Assembly: GCA_947630535.1 (NCBI GenBank)
Contig: CANRHZ010000012.1
Location: 1 to 44,541, forward strand
Source: Candidatus Gastranaerophilales bacterium
GTDB taxonomy: Bacteria; Cyanobacteriota; Vampirovibrionia; Gastranaerophilales; Gastranaerophilaceae
Length of the DNA: 44,541 bases
Reading direction: 5' to 3'
Made by a program: the position numbers and the translations under genes. Each line of letters begins with the position of its first letter. The first letter of the stretch is position 1. A model generated the notes under the pieces. That model was given only the letters and a program-made list of their open reading frames with translations, made no database searches and had not been told where the DNA came from. This document shows, piece by piece, positions 43,612 through 44,541 of the stretch.

Positions 43612-44541
43612 CTACCTTTTTACGCAGCGAACGTAGTTTGAATTCGAACGGCCGTACCTGTAGCGGGTCCCCTCTATCATGCCCTGTTCCCATGCAAGGC
43701 CGCTTGCGCCTGACGAAATTACGGAACCTGACCAGTAGTTGCCGGAACCAAGCATTCCAAGCAGTTTAGCATTAATAAACATAGCACCTAATTCATCAAT
43801 ATCAGGTAACCTTGCATCATCTCCTTGTTGTGTGCATAAACTTGCAGCATCTTTACCGTCAGTACTATAAGATTTTGCAGTTGATGTTGAAGCGTTGCTT
43901 GGGAAAGGGTTTGGAGCAACAACAACACTATTGGTTCTATAAAGAACCGTAATAAATCCTAAATCTTTTCCGACTTCATTTGGGCCCTTTAGACCGTTTA
44001 GGTCATATATCATATTAACGCAAGTTTTTGTTTGAGCATGTGACCAAGTATTTGTATCATTTGAACTACAGTTTGGATTGTAAAAAAGTGCAACTGATTC
44101 ACCGTTTATCGTTTCAAATGCAGCCGCTTTAGTATCGGATGTTAGTTTGTAATCCTCATCTGAATAATCGTTATCAGGATATTGAGTAAAATAGGGGTTT
44201 AATTCATGAAGGCTTTTTGGAAAATTTAAAGTAGTTCCATCCAGTGCTATTATGCTTGACGGTATACCGCATGCAGATAAATTATTTGAATTACAGATAT
44301 TTTGTACTCTATAGACTTTTGATAGTCCATCAATTATAAAGGCTTCTGCGGCACCATCTTTAATTTCAGTTTCACTTTGCCCGTTTGATGAGCCAAATCC
44401 TGAAACACTATCCATCTCCCCTATTGCTTGGCTCATTCTTGCATAAAGTGCCTTACGTTGAGCGTTCCATGCTTTGTCATTGACATTAACTAATAATGAA
44501 GGTAGCGTTATCGCTGCAACGATACCTATTATCGTTAGTGT
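43612..44541 (-). CDS. Pilin-like protein with DUF1566/lectin-like C-terminus (5' partial)
   Basis: The frame is open to the right edge, so the true start is outside; the ATG at 44436 is internal. The visible N-terminus reads TLTIIGIVAAITLPSLLVNV, the end of a type IV pilin/pseudopilin helix, then WNAQRKALYARMSQAIG. The 309 visible residues run through a central region (VYRVQNIC...MIYDLNGLKGPNEVGKD) to a C-terminal domain LCTQQGDDARLPDIDELGAM...GNYWSGSV...GLAW...VRCVKR, similar to DUF1566/C-type-lectin-like folds. It is a paralogue of the left-edge gene in inverted orientation. Probably a pilus-borne or surface-bound binding protein. Confidence 0.8.
   Translation of the reverse strand, partial: TLTIIGIVAAITLPSLLVNVNDKAWNAQRKALYARMSQAIGEMDSVSGFGSSNGQSETEIKDGAAEAFIIDGLSKVYRVQNICNSNNLSACGIPSSIIALDGTTLNFPKSLHELNPYFTQYPDNDYSDEDYKLTSDTKAAAFETINGESVALFYNPNCSSNDTNTWSHAQTKTCVNMIYDLNGLKGPNEVGKDLGFITVLYRTNSVVVAPNPFPSNASTSTAKSYSTDGKDAASLCTQQGDDARLPDIDELGAMFINAKLLGMLGSGNYWSGSVISSGASGLAWEQGMIEGTRYRYGRSNSNYVRCVKR
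43633..43689 (-). other. Candidate DGR-type variable region, copy 2
   Basis: Counterpart of 652-708, read on the minus strand. It encodes EQGMIEG-TRYRYGRSNSNY where copy 1 encodes GQSINSG-VRYRGKRSESVS. The RYR and RS cores are unchanged at DNA level apart from one silent base. G+C is 31 of 57 bases, well above the surroundings. It is flanked by the same conserved blocks (GGCCTTGCATGG and GTTCGYTGCGTAAAA). It supports targeted codon changes rather than neutral drift. Confidence 0.5.

Noticed and set aside
43612-44436. ATG at 44436 as the start of the right pilin-like gene
   Set aside because: 35 in-frame codons before it encode a pilin N-terminal helix; the real start is beyond the window.

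Overview
The window is an AT-rich, gene-dense bacterial segment (38 genes supported, no RNA gene seen) that reads like a Gram-negative-type, anaerobic, fermentative organism. Evidence for two membranes is an MlaA-type outer-membrane lipid protein and many exported proteins. Evidence for anaerobic life is a class III ribonucleotide reductase with its activase, FeoAB ferrous-iron uptake, a CtfAB CoA-transferase and a hybrid-cluster-protein relative. The pilin-like proteins at the edges (GIVAAITLPSLL-type N-terminus, then a KGPNEVGKD motif), together with the low G+C, suggest a non-photosynthetic cyanobacterial relative of the Gastranaerophilales/Melainabacteria type. That placement is inference, not proof. 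No intergenic gap exceeds 300 bases; the largest is 21974-22226 (253 bases, nrdDG control region).

Layout. Positions 1-729 and 43612-44541 hold two 5'-truncated paralogues of a pilin-like protein with a lectin/DUF1566-like C-terminus, in inverted orientation, one at each edge. Positions 824-4364 form an accessory stretch: a HAD phosphatase, a phosphoribosyltransferase-like protein and a kinase-like protein with an EF-hand-like loop. Next come rpmI-rplT and a divergent SIMPL-domain protein. From 19909 down to 5951 runs one tight minus-strand cluster with overlapping or nearly abutting genes: pnp, lipoprotein, tadE-like, tadG-like, polA, small exported protein, priA, a two-motor UvrD-type helicase and a separate PD-(D/E)XK nuclease. 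A cluster-less hybrid-cluster-protein homologue and smpB follow, then nrdD-nrdG, a convergent bioG-bioC pair, and a plus-strand TPR/dus/GIY-YIG/TspO group. ctfAB follow on the minus strand. The right third holds an MlaA-hydrolase fusion, a serpin-like exported protein, gdhA, leuDB, a DUF2582 winged-helix protein, a MATE transporter, cstA and a FeoA-FeoB fusion.

The most striking signal is at the two ends. Across most of their length the paralogues differ mainly by silent changes. In the last about 57 coding bases, flanked by identical blocks, they differ almost only by amino-acid changes, mostly at positions that are A in one copy and often in codons of the form NNC, inside a locally G+C-rich patch. 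That is the signature expected of variable regions of a diversity-generating retroelement (DGR). No reverse transcriptase or template repeat is in the window, so the machinery would have to act from elsewhere. Other points worth following are the hybrid-cluster protein that has lost its metal ligands, the MlaA-hydrolase fusion without a lipobox, the duplicated helicase motor, and a shared short N-terminal FKG/FKS-like motif in the accessory proteins.
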